64,000 nt of DNA from Methylotetracoccus oryzae (GCF_006175985.1 NZ_SRSH01000022.1:19551-83550); one strand, 5' to 3'. Positions 1-9,247 are shown, numbered from the stretch's first letter. The notes: a model not told the origin generated them from the sequence alone. Made by a program: numbers and translations.

Positions 1-396
1 GCCGGGTTCTGGGCCTATGTGACGGACCGCGGCGGAAACCTTGCACCCGTTCTCGAGAATATCCGGCAATACGACCTCGGATTGCTGAATGGAGGCAGGT
101 TAGGATTCACAGATGCCAGCATGACGCCGTTTGGTCTGCTGTACGCCGCCAGCGCCGAGGACTCGCCCGACGTGACCCGCGACGGGGTCGTGACGGGCTC
201 TGCGGTCGGTATCCTTTCCGGTGCGGCTGGCCCGCGCTGGATCGAACTGCGCGATCCCGATGGAAAGCTATTCCCGCACAAGGTCGAAGGACTGTGTCCG
301 GCGAATGATTCGGGGCGCTTTTACCTGGTGGTCGACGTCGACGATCCGGATCGGCCCTCGGAGCTCTATGAGGTCGAACTGAGCGGTGAGTGGTGA
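1..396 (+). CDS. C-terminal part of an uncharacterised protein (truncated by window edge)
   Basis: The frame is open from the first base, so only about the last 131 codons of a longer gene are visible; the internal GTG at 19 is not a convincing start. The visible part is rich in beta-strand and turn patterns (Gly, Asp and Pro at regular spacing) and ends in a VVDVDDPDRPSELYEV-like segment. That resembles the last blade of beta-propeller proteins of the DUF3616/DUF6929 kind. There is no membrane segment or catalytic motif. It converges on the radical SAM gene, with 35 bp between the stop codons. The family assignment is a weak inference; that it is coding is fairly sure. Confidence 0.6.
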   Translation, partial: AGFWAYVTDRGGNLAPVLENIRQYDLGLLNGGRLGFTDASMTPFGLLYAASAEDSPDVTRDGVVTGSAVGILSGAAGPRWIELRDPDGKLFPHKVEGLCPANDSGRFYLVVDVDDPDRPSELYEVELSGEW

Positions 397-431
397 TTCC
401 CGGTGGGGAGGCATCAAGCTCCGCAGGCCTC

Positions 432-2270
432 TCACCAGAAGTGCAGCCGCGCCCAGCCCGATACGCCGATCGAGACGCGATGGCGGAGGAGACCAGCCCT
501 CCGTCGCAGTCCTAGCTGACCGTTCCAGCGTCGTAGGGCCTGCCTGAGGCTACCGGGAAGCCAGTGGCGAGCCAGCGACGTTTTGCGACCCCAGAAGCGG
601 TACTTGCCCGCGAACTCGAAGCCGGCAGTCAACAGGTTGGCATGGAGGCGCGGACAGGCCTCCGCGAAGGTTTCATCGCGGGATGCGTCCAGATCGTTCG
701 TGAAGCGAATGAACTCCTCGCGGAGCAGCGCTGACTCGGCCGGCGCGGGACGCGGCCGCCGCAAACTGGCGATCACCGTGGACACATGCCATCGATTGGC
801 GTCAGTACATTCCGTGTCCAGGTAGTCCGTCCAGGCCCGGAGTGCTTCGTCGATCACGGTCTGGGGCAACAGGTCGACACTGAGGTAACGGGGTTCCGTC
901 AGCACGTTGTCCAGCACGAATGGAATCCCCTCCTGCTCACACAGGCGCACGAGATCAAGCAAACCGAACACGTTGTAAGCCTGGAGTGTGGGTCTGACCG
1001 AGATCGGTACGCCGGCTTCACGGAAAGCGAGAATATTCGTCTTGATTGCCTCCCATTTTGCGGGAGGCCTGATGTATTCCTGGACCGTGCCGATGCCATC
1101 GAGGCTGAAGCCAATCTCCACCTTTTGGAATTGCTTCAACTGCTCCGCCATGGCGGCAGAGTAAACGGTCCCGTTGCTGGTGATGTACAGCGCAATGTGT
1201 TGTGAGTGCCCGTCCCGCACCAGACGATCGAGAATGCGGGGCAGCGTCGGGTTGATCAGCGGTTCGCCACCGGAAACAACGATGTTTCTGAGGTGTTCCG
1301 GATGAGCGAAAACCTCTCCGAATACGACATCTTCGCTCTTGAACCAGTGTGGATTCTCCGGGATGCGGCTGACGATCTCGCGTGGCGGCCGCTTGCTGCT
1401 GATGGCCTTCGTGGTCAGCGTAAGGTCGCTAACGTCGATCTGCCCTCGGGCGCCTGTCAGCAGCAGCGACAGTTGCATTCCGGAAGGGCAGGACAGCGCG
1501 GGTTCGGGCTGGATCGAGAGTCGCCAACGGCGGCCTGAGAGCCATTTATTGGCGAGTCGTGTTCCATTGACCACGACCGTGAGACGGCAGGGGAAGAGCG
1601 AACGCTTGATCCCGGCGAGTTCGATCGCTGAGATCGCTTCCGAAATGCCCGGCAGGGTGATCGTTGCTTCGAGCTCCGCGATGGCACGGGTTTGTCGGTG
1701 ATCCTCTTCCTCGAGTTGGCCGAACCCCGAATAGCTAATACCCTTGAGGTACTGGGGCAGTAATGCTTCGGTACGGGACAGGTCTCCTCTCCAGCTGGAA
1801 TGCAAGGCGTCGGCGGCAATTTGCGAGCTGAATGTCGGGCTGCACATCCGGCATTTAAGATTGCACAGGTTCCCCAGCCATAGATGGAGTCCGGACGGTG
1901 GTGGCGCGGCCGCCTGCTCTTTCTCTACGATCGTCCGAGCTCTGGCGAAGAGTTCACTGTCGTCGGCTACCTCCATGATGTCGATTGCGGCGCGATTGGC
2001 TATCTGGCGCAGGCTGGTACCACCGTCACCTTCCTTCGCGTAGCAACCTTCGCACGCACCGATTGCCGTCCCGTCGAGCATCCGGCGGCGAACGTCGCGC
2101 ATGTACTCCGAATTCCAGATTTGCTCGAAAGGCTCCGTGTGCAGGGAAAGGGTTCGATTACCCTGCGTTACTTTATGGGCCGTACTGCAACACAGGCTCG
2201 CCTTGCCGTCCGACTTGATATTGATTTGGTAAAACGGATATGCGCAGAAGGTTTTGTTGGTGTCGTGCAT
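432..2270 (-). CDS. Twitch-domain radical SAM protein with an inserted domain
   Basis: 612 aa. An N-terminal cysteine-rich segment (C9, C27, C28, C73, C76) looks like an auxiliary Fe-S twitch/SPASM region. It is followed by the radical SAM cluster motif C136-x3-C140-x2-C143 (CNLKCRMC). The SAM-binding GGEP motif lies at 334-337 and an SNGT strand at 365-368. Between the cluster motif and GGEP lies about 100 extra residues (roughly 200-295) rich in beta-strands, resembling a jelly-roll or carbohydrate-binding insert. ATG is preceded by GAGG at 6 nt. Twitch radical SAM enzymes modify peptides or small molecules through a 5'-deoxyadenosyl radical. No precursor peptide gene is evident next to it, so the substrate is unknown. 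Confidence 0.85.
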   Translation of the reverse strand: MHDTNKTFCAYPFYQINIKSDGKASLCCSTAHKVTQGNRTLSLHTEPFEQIWNSEYMRDVRRRMLDGTAIGACEGCYAKEGDGGTSLRQIANRAAIDIMEVADDSELFARARTIVEKEQAAAPPPSGLHLWLGNLCNLKCRMCSPTFSSQIAADALHSSWRGDLSRTEALLPQYLKGISYSGFGQLEEEDHRQTRAIAELEATITLPGISEAISAIELAGIKRSLFPCRLTVVVNGTRLANKWLSGRRWRLSIQPEPALSCPSGMQLSLLLTGARGQIDVSDLTLTTKAISSKRPPREIVSRIPENPHWFKSEDVVFGEVFAHPEHLRNIVVSGGEPLINPTLPRILDRLVRDGHSQHIALYITSNGTVYSAAMAEQLKQFQKVEIGFSLDGIGTVQEYIRPPAKWEAIKTNILAFREAGVPISVRPTLQAYNVFGLLDLVRLCEQEGIPFVLDNVLTEPRYLSVDLLPQTVIDEALRAWTDYLDTECTDANRWHVSTVIASLRRPRPAPAESALLREEFIRFTNDLDASRDETFAEACPRLHANLLTAGFEFAGKYRFWGRKTSLARHWLPGSLRQALRRWNGQLGLRRRAGLLRHRVSIGVSGWARLHFW

Positions 2271-2830
2271 AGAGCCTCGCTGCGTTATCGGATTTCCTTT
2301 TTCACCGAGTGCGGGAGTCGTCCATGGCAGAAATCGCCATTACCTTCTGATCTTTATGGTTATATCGGTTCGGCTTGAAAACCATTTCATTGTTGCGGCT
2401 TTTCTGGTTTTGAAAGTGCTGCTACCAATGGAGGAGGGTCGCGGCCGAACTTTCGCTTGATGGTGGGAAACCAAAAAATGTGGGGGTTTAAGTCAAGTTA
2501 ACAGAATACCACTTAAACCCGCCAGGCCCGAGTTGATTTTCCCGCACGGGGGCATCCATCCCGTGCATCGCCCCGAGTGAGTTCTGTCGGGGCGTTGTGC
2601 CCTGACGGGAAAGTCGGGCTAGGCCCAGCGGGTTGCCGTGGCGGGGGCGTCCGTATCAAGCTGGGGTCAGGCTGGTGCGCCGGATCCCGATTCGATAGGC
2701 GCGCAGCCTGTCAGCAGAAGCGGCAGGGCTTGGAGCGGCGTCTCCCCACCGTGGGATCCGGGGCAATTGCGGGGCGCTGCGGCACGTCAACAAAAATACC
2801 GGGGGAAGCAGGACGATGCGCGCGCGCCGT
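2271..2830. other. 560-bp intergenic region, no gene seen
   Basis: It lies between the starts-side of the radical SAM gene and the 3' end of the hydrolase gene, both on the minus strand. The part near 2340-2520 is clearly more AT-rich than the surroundings and probably holds the promoter of the radical SAM gene. It also contains the inverted repeat listed separately. Open frames crossing it lack ribosome-binding sites and have arginine/serine-rich translations typical of antisense shadows. Confidence 0.6.
2484..2520. repeat. Perfect 10-bp inverted repeat (possible operator)
   Basis: GGGTTTAAGT at 2484-2493 is repeated in inverted form, ACTTAAACCC, at 2511-2520, with a 17-bp AT-rich spacer. 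There is no T-run after either arm, so it does not look like an intrinsic terminator. It sits about 215-250 bp upstream of the radical SAM start. An operator for a dimeric regulator is possible; the function is inferred only from symmetry and location. Confidence 0.5.
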
Positions 2831-4759
2831 TCATCGTCTGCTCGTGTCAACCGGAAGTGCCGCTGCGTTGACCGACAGGTCTCCAGAGACGGGGTGCCCC
2901 AGGTGTTCGATCATGATCCGCCGCACTTCCTCGATGGTCGCGGGGTGCCCCTGGCAAGAGTGTCCGGAACGAACCACCAGTTCGGATTCAACCTTGTCGA
3001 GGTGGGCGCTGCGGTATTCCACGACCCCGTCGTTGCCCGTTGGTATCGCTTCACCGGGCAGCACGGCGATGATTGAATGGGCCTTGATGTCAGGGCCCAG
3101 CGGCAGCCTGAGCAGCGTCTCCAGCACGGGATTGTGCTCCGCCATGCCGTCGACGCTGGTGGGAACCTTGTCGCGAATCTCGTCAGGAACCTTCAATTGC
3201 CCGGTCAGGCGTGCGATACCGTCGGCGCCTCCCTGAATGAGGGTCGTGGGAAGCGTGACGAAGTTTCGGGCCAGCCGGCGGACCCAGCTCTTGGTCAGGA
3301 AGCTGCCGCGATGCGGTGTCGCAATGAAGACGATGCGCTTGACGAAAGGCAGCGGCTCGAAAAACATCGAGCGCTCGATCTTCTGCTTGATTTCGGGGCT
3401 GGCGTCCAGCGCCGCGACCGGCTTATCACTGACCGAACGCCATAACTCGTCGCCGGTCTTCACCGCGGTCATGTGCGTCAGCAGCCCCCCTTGACTGTGT
3501 CCGATGACGATCATCTGGCGCATCGCTGGATCCCGGCCCGCCGGGTCGAGGCGTGTGACCATGCCGGTCAAGGCATCGCGCAGATCGGCACCCGAGGCCG
3601 CCAGCATCAGGTTGCTGGTGTACTGATAGAACCAGAACTGGTAGCGCTTGCGGATCGTCGGGTCGCTGCGCAGCATGTTGACCATCTCGGCCCACCATAC
3701 CGGGCTGCTCCCCGTGCCGTGCACGAGGACCACGGGAATCCGCCCTGGCTGATAGGGTTGGACGAACAGCACATGGTGCTTGATGTCCTCCCCGAACAGG
3801 AAGCGTTTCAGGCCCAGATTCCAGATGTCCGGATCATTCAGCCGATAGGCGAGCGGGGCCGTGGTATCTGATTGCAGGGGGACTTCCTTGCCCTTGAAGT
3901 TCACCGCATGGTCGTCATAAGCGGAGTACAGCTCCAGTCGCGCTTTGGCTCGACCGGCCTCCAGATCGCGCAGACCGCCCTCAAGCAGCAAGAACGCCGT
4001 CAGCGGCAGGGCGCCGCCGTTGGGGGCTTCCTCGGTGTTCTTCATGACCCCGATGAGCGGCGCGCCCATGCCGGGGGTGCGGTTGCGAATCGAGAAACCG
4101 TGCACATCGAAAGCGTCGGCCGGAAGAAAGGACTCGAAGTCCGATGTCTTCCACCCAAGCCGGCTGTTGTCGATCAGTACCGGCAAAGACTTGCCCGCGA
4201 CGGTTCGCGCTCTCCCGACGAATTCAGCCCTGCCATCATCGCCGTTCGCAAAGGCTCGGGCCAGCGCGCGGTTATAGAGTTCGCAGGTTTCCCGAAAGCG
4301 GTGGTCGTAAGGTGTCGGTGCTGGTTCGGCGCCATCGCCCAACAGATAAAGGAACGCATAGATTGCCGATTGCAGGAACAGGTCACGCTGCGCCGGTTGG
4401 CCGTTCCGGGTCGAAGACACCTGCTCGCCATAGGCATAGCTGAGTTCGGCCAGTGCGTACAAGATATCCCGCCGGTCATCCTTCAGTGCAATCCGGTGCA
4501 GTTGCATGATGGCCTGCCAAGGATCCGACTCGTACACATCGCCCAGGTTGTAGCGGTGCAGCACAGCCTTGGCGTCATTGCTGAGTTCGGCGCTGGTCAG
4601 CGGGTTACGCGATGCGATCTGATACGATTCCTCGGGTGTGACGCGCGTGACACCGATGGGTGTCGAGCATCCCGCGCTCCCGAGCGCGATTGCGATGAGC
4701 AGGTTTCCGGAAAGTTTCCGTCGCGAAGTCAGGGACGGAGAGTACTGTCTTTGGTGCAT
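2831..4759 (-). CDS. Lipoprotein alpha/beta hydrolase
   Basis: 642 aa. A lipoprotein signal ends in GSAGC, with the lipidated cysteine at C31, so the enzyme should be anchored in the envelope. The C-terminal half is an alpha/beta hydrolase: oxyanion region VVLVHGTGSSP around 343-353, nucleophile elbow GHSQGG with S422, a likely acid D577 (TGNDGVV) and a histidine at H600 or H605. The N-terminal about 300 residues are mostly helical and resemble no enzyme I can name. The domain layout suggests an esterase, lipase or PGAP1-like acyl hydrolase; the substrate cannot be told from sequence. It is transcribed alone, divergent from the channel homologue. Confidence 0.85.
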   Translation of the reverse strand: MHQRQYSPSLTSRRKLSGNLLIAIALGSAGCSTPIGVTRVTPEESYQIASRNPLTSAELSNDAKAVLHRYNLGDVYESDPWQAIMQLHRIALKDDRRDILYALAELSYAYGEQVSSTRNGQPAQRDLFLQSAIYAFLYLLGDGAEPAPTPYDHRFRETCELYNRALARAFANGDDGRAEFVGRARTVAGKSLPVLIDNSRLGWKTSDFESFLPADAFDVHGFSIRNRTPGMGAPLIGVMKNTEEAPNGGALPLTAFLLLEGGLRDLEAGRAKARLELYSAYDDHAVNFKGKEVPLQSDTTAPLAYRLNDPDIWNLGLKRFLFGEDIKHHVLFVQPYQPGRIPVVLVHGTGSSPVWWAEMVNMLRSDPTIRKRYQFWFYQYTSNLMLAASGADLRDALTGMVTRLDPAGRDPAMRQMIVIGHSQGGLLTHMTAVKTGDELWRSVSDKPVAALDASPEIKQKIERSMFFEPLPFVKRIVFIATPHRGSFLTKSWVRRLARNFVTLPTTLIQGGADGIARLTGQLKVPDEIRDKVPTSVDGMAEHNPVLETLLRLPLGPDIKAHSIIAVLPGEAIPTGNDGVVEYRSAHLDKVESELVVRSGHSCQGHPATIEEVRRIMIEHLGHPVSGDLSVNAAALPVDTSRR

Positions 4760-4928
4760 CGGTTGCTCAAGATTGATGACGGCGTGTCGTCATGATGCCA
4801 CGCAAGCGTGTAGCCAAAAGGGGGCGATTCCGTGTCGCCCGCGGTACGATCCCGGGCCGCGTGCCACTACAATCACCACCACAGGGCCCGTCGCCCCTTA
4901 CCCACTTTACCGCACGCCCCATCGCGTC

Positions 4929-6074
4929 ATGAGACATTTTTTTGGACCTCCGGGCCGGGACCGTTCGGTCGCAACCGCGTTCGGCCTGTTTCTGGTTCTT
5001 TGCATTGCTGCCGTCATCCTGATCCGTACCGGGCTGCTGGAATCACCGGAGCTCGAACTGGGCGACCGGGTCACCCCGGTGGCGGGTGAGATGCGGACCA
5101 CCGAGGGTATTCCGATTCAGATCGGGGCGTATCTCGAAAACGTCTACCTGTTTTCCTCCGACGATGGAACGTTCGATGCGGACGGCACGGTATGGCTGAT
5201 TTTTCCGGAGCAGGCCGCGCAACTGTTGAGAGAACGGGAATTGGCTCCAGCCGATCTGCTGCATTTCGTCAATCGCATCGACGATTGGGATTTCTCCCTG
5301 GAGCCGCGGCAGAAGGAACCGCTTCGGCTCAGCGATGGCCGCTCATACCAGGCATTCCGTTTCTCGGGACATTTCTACGTGAACGACCTGGATTTTCACC
5401 GGTTTCCGTTTCAGACGGTCCGGCTACCACTGGTGTTGGAATTGTACGAGTTGGGCACCGAACCGGAGCGACCGGTTCTCAACCTGCTGCCGGATCGGAC
5501 GGCATCGGGGGTTGCCTCCTATGTCAGCGTTGTCGGCTACCGCACGGTCGGTTTCCACATCGCCTCGGGGGTTCGCGAATACGCGACTGATTTCGGTCTG
5601 GGTGGTGTCGACAGTCGCGCTCATCGAACGCGTCAGGTGTCATTCGTCGTGTCTTACCAAAGGTCCGTGAATTCGGCCTTGCTGACCCTGTTCCTGCCCC
5701 TGATCGTCCTCATGGCGCTGGTGCTGTTTTCGCCGATGCTGTCGGCCTCGCTCTGGGACGTCCGCCTCGGGATCCCTCCAATGGCCTTGCTGACCCTGAT
5801 ATTCCTGCAGCAGGGTTACCGGGACAAATTGCCCGAGCTCCCCTACATCACGTTCATGGACGTCATCTACAACCTCTGTTATTTCGTGAACCTGATCCTG
5901 TTCGCGCTATTTCTTTGGGGTTCCAATCGGTTGCATCTGGCGTCCGAGGACGAGAGGCCGGACGTCGTCTGCTCTCTCGATGTCATCGACCGCCGGTTTC
6001 AATTGGGACTCTCCCTGGCCATCATCTTGCTGGCACTGGTCAACTGGTTCGTCATCGCAAGCCATTTCGGTTAA
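4929..6074 (+). CDS. Prokaryotic pentameric ligand-gated ion channel homologue
   Basis: 381 aa from ATG 4929. The open frame extends upstream to 4638 but would then run antisense through the hydrolase gene, so the later start is preferred. The order is: signal-anchor-like hydrophobic stretch (about 13-34); beta-rich periplasmic domain with the family-like patterns YLENVYLF and GTVWLIF (68-92) and FPFQTVRLPLVLELY (159-173); then four membrane segments at about 250-270, 279-296, 307-330 and 358-378. The M2-M3 region with ELPYITFMD matches bacterial Cys-loop-receptor relatives (GLIC/ELIC type); as in those, there is no disulfide loop. It would form a ligand- or proton-gated channel in the inner membrane. 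Assignment rests on topology and short motifs. Confidence 0.6.
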   Translation: MRHFFGPPGRDRSVATAFGLFLVLCIAAVILIRTGLLESPELELGDRVTPVAGEMRTTEGIPIQIGAYLENVYLFSSDDGTFDADGTVWLIFPEQAAQLLRERELAPADLLHFVNRIDDWDFSLEPRQKEPLRLSDGRSYQAFRFSGHFYVNDLDFHRFPFQTVRLPLVLELYELGTEPERPVLNLLPDRTASGVASYVSVVGYRTVGFHIASGVREYATDFGLGGVDSRAHRTRQVSFVVSYQRSVNSALLTLFLPLIVLMALVLFSPMLSASLWDVRLGIPPMALLTLIFLQQGYRDKLPELPYITFMDVIYNLCYFVNLILFALFLWGSNRLHLASEDERPDVVCSLDVIDRRFQLGLSLAIILLALVNWFVIASHFG

Positions 6075-6106
6075 CGTGAAAGAGTCGCGCAGCGACACCG
6101 GCGCGC

Positions 6107-6125
6107 CTCTCCCTCCGGGAGAGGA
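6107..6125. repeat. Short hairpin in a REP-like intergenic sequence
   Basis: CCTCTCCC (6107-6114) and GGGAGAGG (6118-6125) are perfect 8-bp arms around a 3-nt loop, in the 269-bp gap between the channel homologue and the protease. It is followed by ATGGGTGAGG, a combination common in dispersed extragenic palindromes of gammaproteobacteria. No T-run follows, so it is not a classic terminator. The rest of the gap (6126-6328) holds nothing else I recognise. Confidence 0.5.
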
Positions 6126-6343
6126 TGGGTGAGGACAAGCGGTCATGGCACGCATGCTGGCAGCATCCGGGGTGGCCGAAGGCCATGACCCTTAGCACGA
6201 GGTTTGGTCATGGGATGTGGCCGCGAACGGCGACCCCGCGCGTGGGTTGGTTGTGTGTCGCCCAGGAAAGCGACCGTTCCGGGGCCGGCCGAGTGATGAC
6301 CCGGGTATCGCACTGAATTCGCGTCATCGGAGGTGACCGGCAT

Positions 6344-7519
6344 ATGTTCAAGGCCAATCTGCAATGCGCTTGCCTTTCGCTGTTGGTCGGCCTTTTCGCC
6401 GACCGGGCGGGGGCCGCCGGGATGACGGCGGAGCGTTTGTCACCGCGGGGCGACGGCCGGATGACCGTCCGTGATTATGCCAACGCCCGGGCGATGCCCC
6501 TTCCCGGAGCCGATGCGCGCTCGGGAATGGCCGTGCCTTCGGCGAGACGCGCTGCCGGCAATCTCAATCCCGGTTCCTCCACGGGCAGCGCGGGGGATGG
6601 CAAAACGGTGCCCGAGGTGATTGTCCCGCGCCATCGGCTGCAGGTCTCCCAGCGGAATGATGCGGAAGGTGGCATCGAACCTCAGGCCTTCGGACACGCC
6701 GGTCAGCCCTTTACGACTTCCCGCGTGGACCTGAGGGGTAACCCGGTTTCCCGATTCCACCCTTACAGCGAGACCGGAAGGCTTTTCGTCAAGGTCGCAG
6801 GTCAGACGCTGTATTGCTCGGCGGCGCTCATCAAGCGGGGGCTGGTCGTGACCGCAGCGCATTGCGTTGCGAAGTTCGGGCGGGGACAGGCATTCGACAC
6901 CATTCGTTTCGTCCCCGCCTATCTTAGGGGCGTTGCGCCATTCGGGACCTGGCGGGCGAAGCAGGTCCTTGTCCCCAAAGCCTACCTTGATGGCTCCGAC
7001 GCGTGTGTCGCGCACAGCCCCGGCGTCATCTGTGAAAGCGACATGGCAGTCATCACGCTGACCGCCAAGCCCGGCAGCTTATGCACGGATGACTATGCCG
7101 GCGATCATGCCGGTTGGTATCGCATCGGCTGGGATGGCTACGGCTTCACCGACGAGAATCAGGCATTGATCTCGCAGTTCGGGTATCCCCTGTCGCACGA
7201 CGACGGGCAGATGATGCAGCGCACCGACTCACAGGGCTACATCAATTTCCTGTTGGCCGACAACACGGTCATCGGCAGTCGCCAGACCAACGGTGCGAGC
7301 GGTGGGCCCTTGCTGGTGAACTTCGGACGCGTCGCGGTATTGAGTGGCACGACGCGTGGTGCGGATGCCGCCCCGAACACCGTGGTCGGGGTCACCAGTT
7401 GGGGCTACACCGACCGCACGCTCAAGCAGATGGGCGCAAGTCCGTTCCTGTCGACGAATATCAAACTTTTGGTTGATGCGGCCTGTGCCGCGACGCCCGC
7501 CGCTTGCGGGAGCTGTTGA
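6344..7519 (+). CDS. Secreted trypsin-like (S1 family) serine protease
   Basis: 391 aa with a clear Shine-Dalgarno (GGAGGTG about 8 nt before ATG 6344). A signal peptide (about 1-25) is followed by a roughly 115-residue low-complexity pro-region without cysteines. The S1 protease core follows, with catalytic residues H173 (VVTAAHCVA), D233 (ESDMAVITL) and S319 (TNGASGGPLL). Cysteines around the histidine (C158, C174) are placed to form the typical disulfide. Family members with this layout are periplasmic or secreted glutamyl-endopeptidase-like or general trypsin-like enzymes. The specificity is not readable. It is monocistronic and convergent with trmB. Confidence 0.9.
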   Translation: MFKANLQCACLSLLVGLFADRAGAAGMTAERLSPRGDGRMTVRDYANARAMPLPGADARSGMAVPSARRAAGNLNPGSSTGSAGDGKTVPEVIVPRHRLQVSQRNDAEGGIEPQAFGHAGQPFTTSRVDLRGNPVSRFHPYSETGRLFVKVAGQTLYCSAALIKRGLVVTAAHCVAKFGRGQAFDTIRFVPAYLRGVAPFGTWRAKQVLVPKAYLDGSDACVAHSPGVICESDMAVITLTAKPGSLCTDDYAGDHAGWYRIGWDGYGFTDENQALISQFGYPLSHDDGQMMQRTDSQGYINFLLADNTVIGSRQTNGASGGPLLVNFGRVAVLSGTTRGADAAPNTVVGVTSWGYTDRTLKQMGASPFLSTNIKLLVDAACAATPAACGSC

Positions 7520-7568
7520 GGCTGTGCGGCCGGCGGAGTGCGCGTGGTGACCGACCGACCATGGTCAG

Positions 7569-8315
7569 TCAGGGCGAGGCCTCGCCGGCGGTCAGGGCGC
7601 TACGGTGAAAGACGAGATCCCATACGCCATGGCCCAAGCGCTGCCCGCGGCGTTCGAATTTGGTCTCGGGCCGATAGACCGGGCGTTCGCTGAAGCCGCC
7701 GGACGGATCGGCATTGACCAGTTCCGGACACGCGCCCAGCACGTCCAGCATCTGGTGGGCATAGTCTTCCCAGTCGGTTGCGGCGTGGAAGAGTCCGCCC
7801 GCGCGGAGCTTGCCGACGGCGAGTCGGACGAATTCCGGGTTGAGCAGCCGCCGTTTCTGGTGCCGCTTCTTGTGCCAGGGATCCGGGAAAAAGACGAACA
7901 ATCCCGACAGCGATGCGTCCGGAACGCAGCGCTCCAGCACCTCGACCGCATCGTGGGTATAGACCCGCACGTTACCCAGGCCGCGGCGTTCCAGTTCCAG
8001 CAACAGGTGGCCTATACCGGGCGGGTGGACCTCGATGCCGATGAAGTCGTGTTCCGGCTGGATTTCGGCCAGGTGCGCCAGGGTTTCCCCATTGCCGAAG
8101 CCGATCTCGACGAACACCGGCGCGTCGCGCCCGAAGGTGGCGCGGGGAGCGAGCGGTAGTGACGGGTCCAGACCGAAGCGCGGCAGCAGCTCGTCCAGTG
8201 CCTTGCGCTGCGCTGGTGTGATCCGCCCCTGGCGCCGGACGAAACTGCGGATGCGTGCCGGCTGCGGCTCGCCTGCATGGTCGATTGGCCCGGCCAACTC
8301 CTGCGTCTCCGTCAT
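7569..8315 (-). CDS. trmB: tRNA (guanine-N7-)-methyltransferase TrmB
   Basis: 248 aa. It makes 7-methylguanosine at position 46 of the tRNA variable loop using S-adenosylmethionine. The SAM-binding motif EIGFGNGETL is at about 71-80, and the family signature FPDPWHKKRHQKRRL is clear. The ATG overlaps the TGA of mxaL (ATGA), so it is probably cotranscribed at the 3' end of the mxa block. That physical coupling looks incidental to methanol metabolism. Length is typical of the family (about 240). Confidence 0.96.
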   Translation of the reverse strand: MTETQELAGPIDHAGEPQPARIRSFVRRQGRITPAQRKALDELLPRFGLDPSLPLAPRATFGRDAPVFVEIGFGNGETLAHLAEIQPEHDFIGIEVHPPGIGHLLLELERRGLGNVRVYTHDAVEVLERCVPDASLSGLFVFFPDPWHKKRHQKRRLLNPEFVRLAVGKLRAGGLFHAATDWEDYAHQMLDVLGACPELVNADPSGGFSERPVYRPETKFERRGQRLGHGVWDLVFHRSALTAGEASP

Positions 8316-9247
8316 CGCGCGACCGCAGGCCGACGCAAGCGCGGCGTGTGCCAGTAACTGGCGATCAGCAGCAGCCAGGCCAGGCCGGCGAGCAGCGGCG
8401 CCAGATCGACCTGAACGCGCTGCGGTTCGGCATAGTGGTCGGAACGCAGTGCGTGCCGCAGGTCCTCCGCGCTGTTCAGCCGCAGATAGTCCAGTCCGGT
8501 GCTCGCGGCGAGACGCTTCAGGTGATCCTCGTGCAGGCGCGACAGGTAGAACCCGCTCGGCGGGGTCTCCGGTATCGCCTGCGCTTCGAATTGCTGGGTG
8601 GGCGTGCGATCCTCGGGCGCGGTCAGGTCGGCGTTTTCCCAGTAGCCGGTTTGTCGGTTCTCGCGGTCGAGCTTCGGCACCAGCATCGGCTGCGAGCCGC
8701 CCACGCCGACCACCACGCCCTTGACCTCGCCGGCCTTGCCCATGAACGGCGGCGTGATCGCTTCGTCAGGCGTCTGCTGGCCGTCCGACAGGAACACCAG
8801 ACGGGTTGCCGGTTTGCGCTGGCCGACCTGGCGCAAGGCGTTGTACAGTCCGGTTGCGATGTAGCTGTCGGCCGCCCAGGCCATGCGCCAATCGATATGC
8901 GACAACACATCGGTGATGATCGGTAGGTGTTCGCAGATTTCCAGCGGCTCGAACAGCAACTCGGCGTTGCGGGTCGTGAACAGGCCCAGGCCGACTTCGG
9001 AACCGCAGGGCAACTCGAACAGCGCCTCGGCAAGCGTCTGCTTGACGAAGCCGAGCCGGTCGGCGGGCTGTCCGGTGACGTGGTAGTCACGGACGTTCAT
9101 GCTCTGCGTGATGTCGATCACGAAGAAGTACCGAAACACGTTGCGCTCGAACGGGACGCGCGGATGCGCGATCGCCACCGCGGTCAGCACCGCGGCCAGC
9201 AACGCCAGCCAGAGCCGCCACCGGAAGGGGCGGTCGCCGCTTGTCAC
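8312..9247 (-). CDS. mxaL: MxaL, VWA-domain methanol dehydrogenase maturation protein
   Basis: 311 aa from GTG 9247, chosen because GTGA overlaps the mxaK stop; longer readings run through mxaK in another frame. An N-terminal membrane helix (about 10-28) is followed by a von Willebrand A domain with a metal-site variant DITQSMN (D-x-T-x-S) and a second helix near the C terminus. In methylotrophs MxaA, MxaK and MxaL are needed to insert Ca2+ into methanol dehydrogenase in the periplasm. Last of six overlapping mxa genes here. The order R-S-A-C-K-L supports the name more than the sequence alone would. Confidence 0.82.
   Translation of the reverse strand: MTSGDRPFRWRLWLALLAAVLTAVAIAHPRVPFERNVFRYFFVIDITQSMNVRDYHVTGQPADRLGFVKQTLAEALFELPCGSEVGLGLFTTRNAELLFEPLEICEHLPIITDVLSHIDWRMAWAADSYIATGLYNALRQVGQRKPATRLVFLSDGQQTPDEAITPPFMGKAGEVKGVVVGVGGSQPMLVPKLDRENRQTGYWENADLTAPEDRTPTQQFEAQAIPETPPSGFYLSRLHEDHLKRLAASTGLDYLRLNSAEDLRHALRSDHYAEPQRVQVDLAPLLAGLAWLLLIASYWHTPRLRRPAVAR

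Noticed and set aside
2577..3236. 219-codon open frame on the plus strand
   Set aside because: Antisense to the hydrolase gene, Ser/Arg/Cys-rich, no start signal; a shadow of high-GC coding DNA.
4638..4928. Upstream extension of the channel homologue frame (MTRVTPMGVEH...)
   Set aside because: It runs antisense through the start of the hydrolase gene and lacks a ribosome-binding site; ATG 4929 gives the expected N-terminal membrane helix.
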